Below, one piece after another: positions 62,445 to 64,000 of a stretch of 64,000 nucleotides of DNA. The first letter of the stretch is position 1. The number at the start of each line of letters is the position of its first letter. The notes beneath the pieces are model-generated. The model was not told the origin of the DNA and made no database searches. It saw nothing but the letters and a program-made list of their open reading frames with translations. The DNA is from Pseudomonadota bacterium (GTDB taxonomy: Bacteria; Pseudomonadota; Alphaproteobacteria; SHVP01): positions 1 to 64,000 of the forward strand of contig JAQBYN010000009.1 in assembly GCA_027622715.1 (NCBI GenBank). The letters are read 5' to 3'. A program made the position numbers and the translations under genes.

Positions 62445-64000
62445 ATGCGCGTTCAACGCTTCTTCACCGCCAATGGAGGATCGCCGTACGACGGAATGGC
62501 TTTCCGTACGACGCTGAGCGAGATCCGTAATCCGGATGGGTCGGTCGTCTTTCAGATGAAGGGCGTCGAGGTCCCGGCAGATTGGTCTCAGGTCGCGAGC
62601 GACATCATTGCCCAGAAATATTTTCGCAAAGCCGGCGTCCCCGCGCGGCTGAAAAAGGTCGAAGAGAACACCGTCCCCTCATGGCTATGGCGCAGCGTTC
62701 CCGACGAAAAAGCCCTGGCGAAACTGCCCGAGGGCGATCGCTACACGCACGAAAAGACTGCCAAGCAGGTATTCGACCGGCTCGCCGGGACCTGGACTTA
62801 CTGGGGCTGGCTCGGGGGCTATTTCGACGGCGAGGATGACGCGCGCGCCTACTTCGATGAAATGCGCTTCATGTTGGCGCAGCAAATGGGCGCACCCAAT
62901 TCGCCGCAGTGGTTCAACACCGGCCTCCATTGGGCCTATGGGATCGACGGACCGGCGCAGGGCCATTTCTATGTGGATTACCGCACCGGTGCCCTGACGC
63001 GCTCTGAATCCTCCTACGAGCATCCCCAGCCGCACGCTTGTTTCATCCAGGGCATCAAGGACGACCTGGTCAACGAAGGCGGGATCATGGATTTGTGGAC
63101 GCGCGAGGCGCGGCTGTTCAAATACGGCTCCGGCACGGGCAGCAATTTCTCGCACCTGCGCGGTTCGGGCGAATCGCTTTCGGGAGGCGGCAAGTCCTCG
63201 GGCCTGATGAGCTTCCTCAAAATCGGCGATCGCGCGGCCGGCGCGATCAAGTCAGGCGGCACCACACGGCGCGCGGCGAAGATGGTCGTGGTCGATGCCG
63301 ACCACCCTGATATCGAGGCCTTTGTAAACTGGAAAGCCGTTGAAGAACAAAAGGTTGCGGCACTTGTTTCAGGTTCCAAATTAACCGCGAAACACCTCAA
63401 TGCGGTGATCAAATCATGCCATGCGGTGACCGGCGACGGGCGCTTTACGCCCAACGACAACCCGGCCCTGAAGAAGGCGATCATCGAGGCGCGTAAGACG
63501 TTGATCCCGGAAAACTTCATTCAGCGCGTCATCGAATTCGCCAAGCAAGGCTACACCGCGATCGACTTCCCGACCTACACGACCGACTGGGACGGCGAAG
63601 CCTATTTGACGGTCTCGGGCCAAAACGCCAACAACACCGTCCGGGTCACCGATGCGTTCCTGCAGGCAGTTGAGGCGGACGGCGATTGGGACTTAATCCG
63701 TCGGACCGACGGCAAGGTGTCGGAAACCATCAAGGCGCGCGAATTGTGGGACCAAGTCGCGATGGCGGCCTGGCAGAGCGCCGACCCCGGCCTGCAATAC
63801 CATTCGACGATCAACGATTGGCACACCTGCCCAGCGGGCGGCGAGATTCGCGCGTCCAACCCGTGTTCTGAGTACATGTTCCTCGACGACACGGCGTGCA
63901 ATCTGGCCTCGCTGAACCTGATGACGTTCCGCGGCGAGGATCGTGCGTTCGACATCGAGGGATTCGAACACGCGGTGCGCCTGTGGACCATGGTGCTCGA
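62445..64000 (+). CDS. nrdJ: Vitamin B12-dependent ribonucleotide reductase, class II (3' end outside window)
   Basis: 518 residues are visible from ATG 62445 and the frame runs off the window, so it is absent from the ORF track. It reduces ribonucleotides with adenosylcobalamin. Recognisable parts are GAPNSPQWFNTGLHWAYG, HPQPHACFIQGIKDDL, KYGSGTGSNFSHLRG, SGGTTRRAAKMVV, and NPCSEYMFLDDTACNLASLNL with conserved Cys of the active site. GAGGGG precedes the start. The N-terminus MRVQRFFTANG is typical of alphaproteobacterial NrdJ, which is usually about 1200 residues. Confidence 0.95.
   Translation, partial: MRVQRFFTANGGSPYDGMAFRTTLSEIRNPDGSVVFQMKGVEVPADWSQVASDIIAQKYFRKAGVPARLKKVEENTVPSWLWRSVPDEKALAKLPEGDRYTHEKTAKQVFDRLAGTWTYWGWLGGYFDGEDDARAYFDEMRFMLAQQMGAPNSPQWFNTGLHWAYGIDGPAQGHFYVDYRTGALTRSESSYEHPQPHACFIQGIKDDLVNEGGIMDLWTREARLFKYGSGTGSNFSHLRGSGESLSGGGKSSGLMSFLKIGDRAAGAIKSGGTTRRAAKMVVVDADHPDIEAFVNWKAVEEQKVAALVSGSKLTAKHLNAVIKSCHAVTGDGRFTPNDNPALKKAIIEARKTLIPENFIQRVIEFAKQGYTAIDFPTYTTDWDGEAYLTVSGQNANNTVRVTDAFLQAVEADGDWDLIRRTDGKVSETIKARELWDQVAMAAWQSADPGLQYHSTINDWHTCPAGGEIRASNPCSEYMFLDDTACNLASLNLMTFRGEDRAFDIEGFEHAVRLWTMVL

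Overview
The window is a dense, GC-rich chromosomal segment of an alphaproteobacterium, most likely Rhodospirillales-like (the order is inferred). The markers are an NDUFA12-type complex I accessory gene beside mlaD, a DUF2155 gene, aat and accBC; an amiC-mrcA-prfB block divergent from rne; a glnBA operon; a 653-residue ParE; and a cobalamin-dependent class II ribonucleotide reductase. I see no rRNA, tRNA, CRISPR array, prophage or insertion sequence. The content is mostly housekeeping, with several small lineage-specific regions.

Layout. 1-4.5 kb: the 3' part of a hybrid histidine kinase, a class I aminotransferase and two LysE/RhtB exporters. 4.5-6.6 kb: glnB-glnA behind a good sigma-54 promoter with two upstream NtrC-like dyads. 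6.8-9.2 kb: a pentapeptide-repeat protein and a degenerate class III cyclase-like protein, the least familiar gene pair here. 9.6-17.7 kb: a lone fliG, two MAPEG paralogues (one apparently starting at AUC), mscS, a thioesterase, parE, three tandem related lipoproteins and a hydrolase. 17.9-24.3 kb: rhlE, an enoyl-CoA hydratase, a GGDEF-EAL protein preceded by a decayed copy of its own 5' end, and a methyltransferase. 24.5-27 kb: small proteins, csp, a diheme cytochrome c and DUF2277.

27-31.8 kb: a minus-strand operon cysE-iscR-desulfurase-iscS-fdx-tfoX-like, divergent from an alpha/beta hydrolase, with two IscR type-1-like sites in the shared promoter region. 31.8-43.4 kb: anmK, tyrS, an AsmA-like protein, glnE, DUF1499, bcp, and an M23 peptidase overlapping a bactofilin. 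43.4-52.2 kb: prfB with a canonical programmed +1 frameshift, mrcA, amiC, rne and an aminotransferase. 52.3-62.1 kb: a gamma-glutamyltransferase, an M48 peptidase, a DsbA-like protein, a ThiS-ThiG fusion, aroQ, accBC, aat, DUF2155, a methyltransferase, mlaD and ndufA12. 62.1-64 kb: a regulatory region with two perfect DnaA boxes and a promoter covered by two NrdR-like boxes, followed by nrdJ, which runs off the window.

Functional themes. GlnB, GlnA and GlnE form the nitrogen-signalling and glutamine synthetase adenylylation circuit. CysE, the desulfurases, IscR and ferredoxin form a cysteine-to-Fe-S module under probable IscR feedback. The M23 peptidase, bactofilin, PBP1A, amidase and AnmK act on the cell wall. 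RNase E, RhlE and the cold-shock protein act on RNA. All regulatory sites were found by eye and are predictions.
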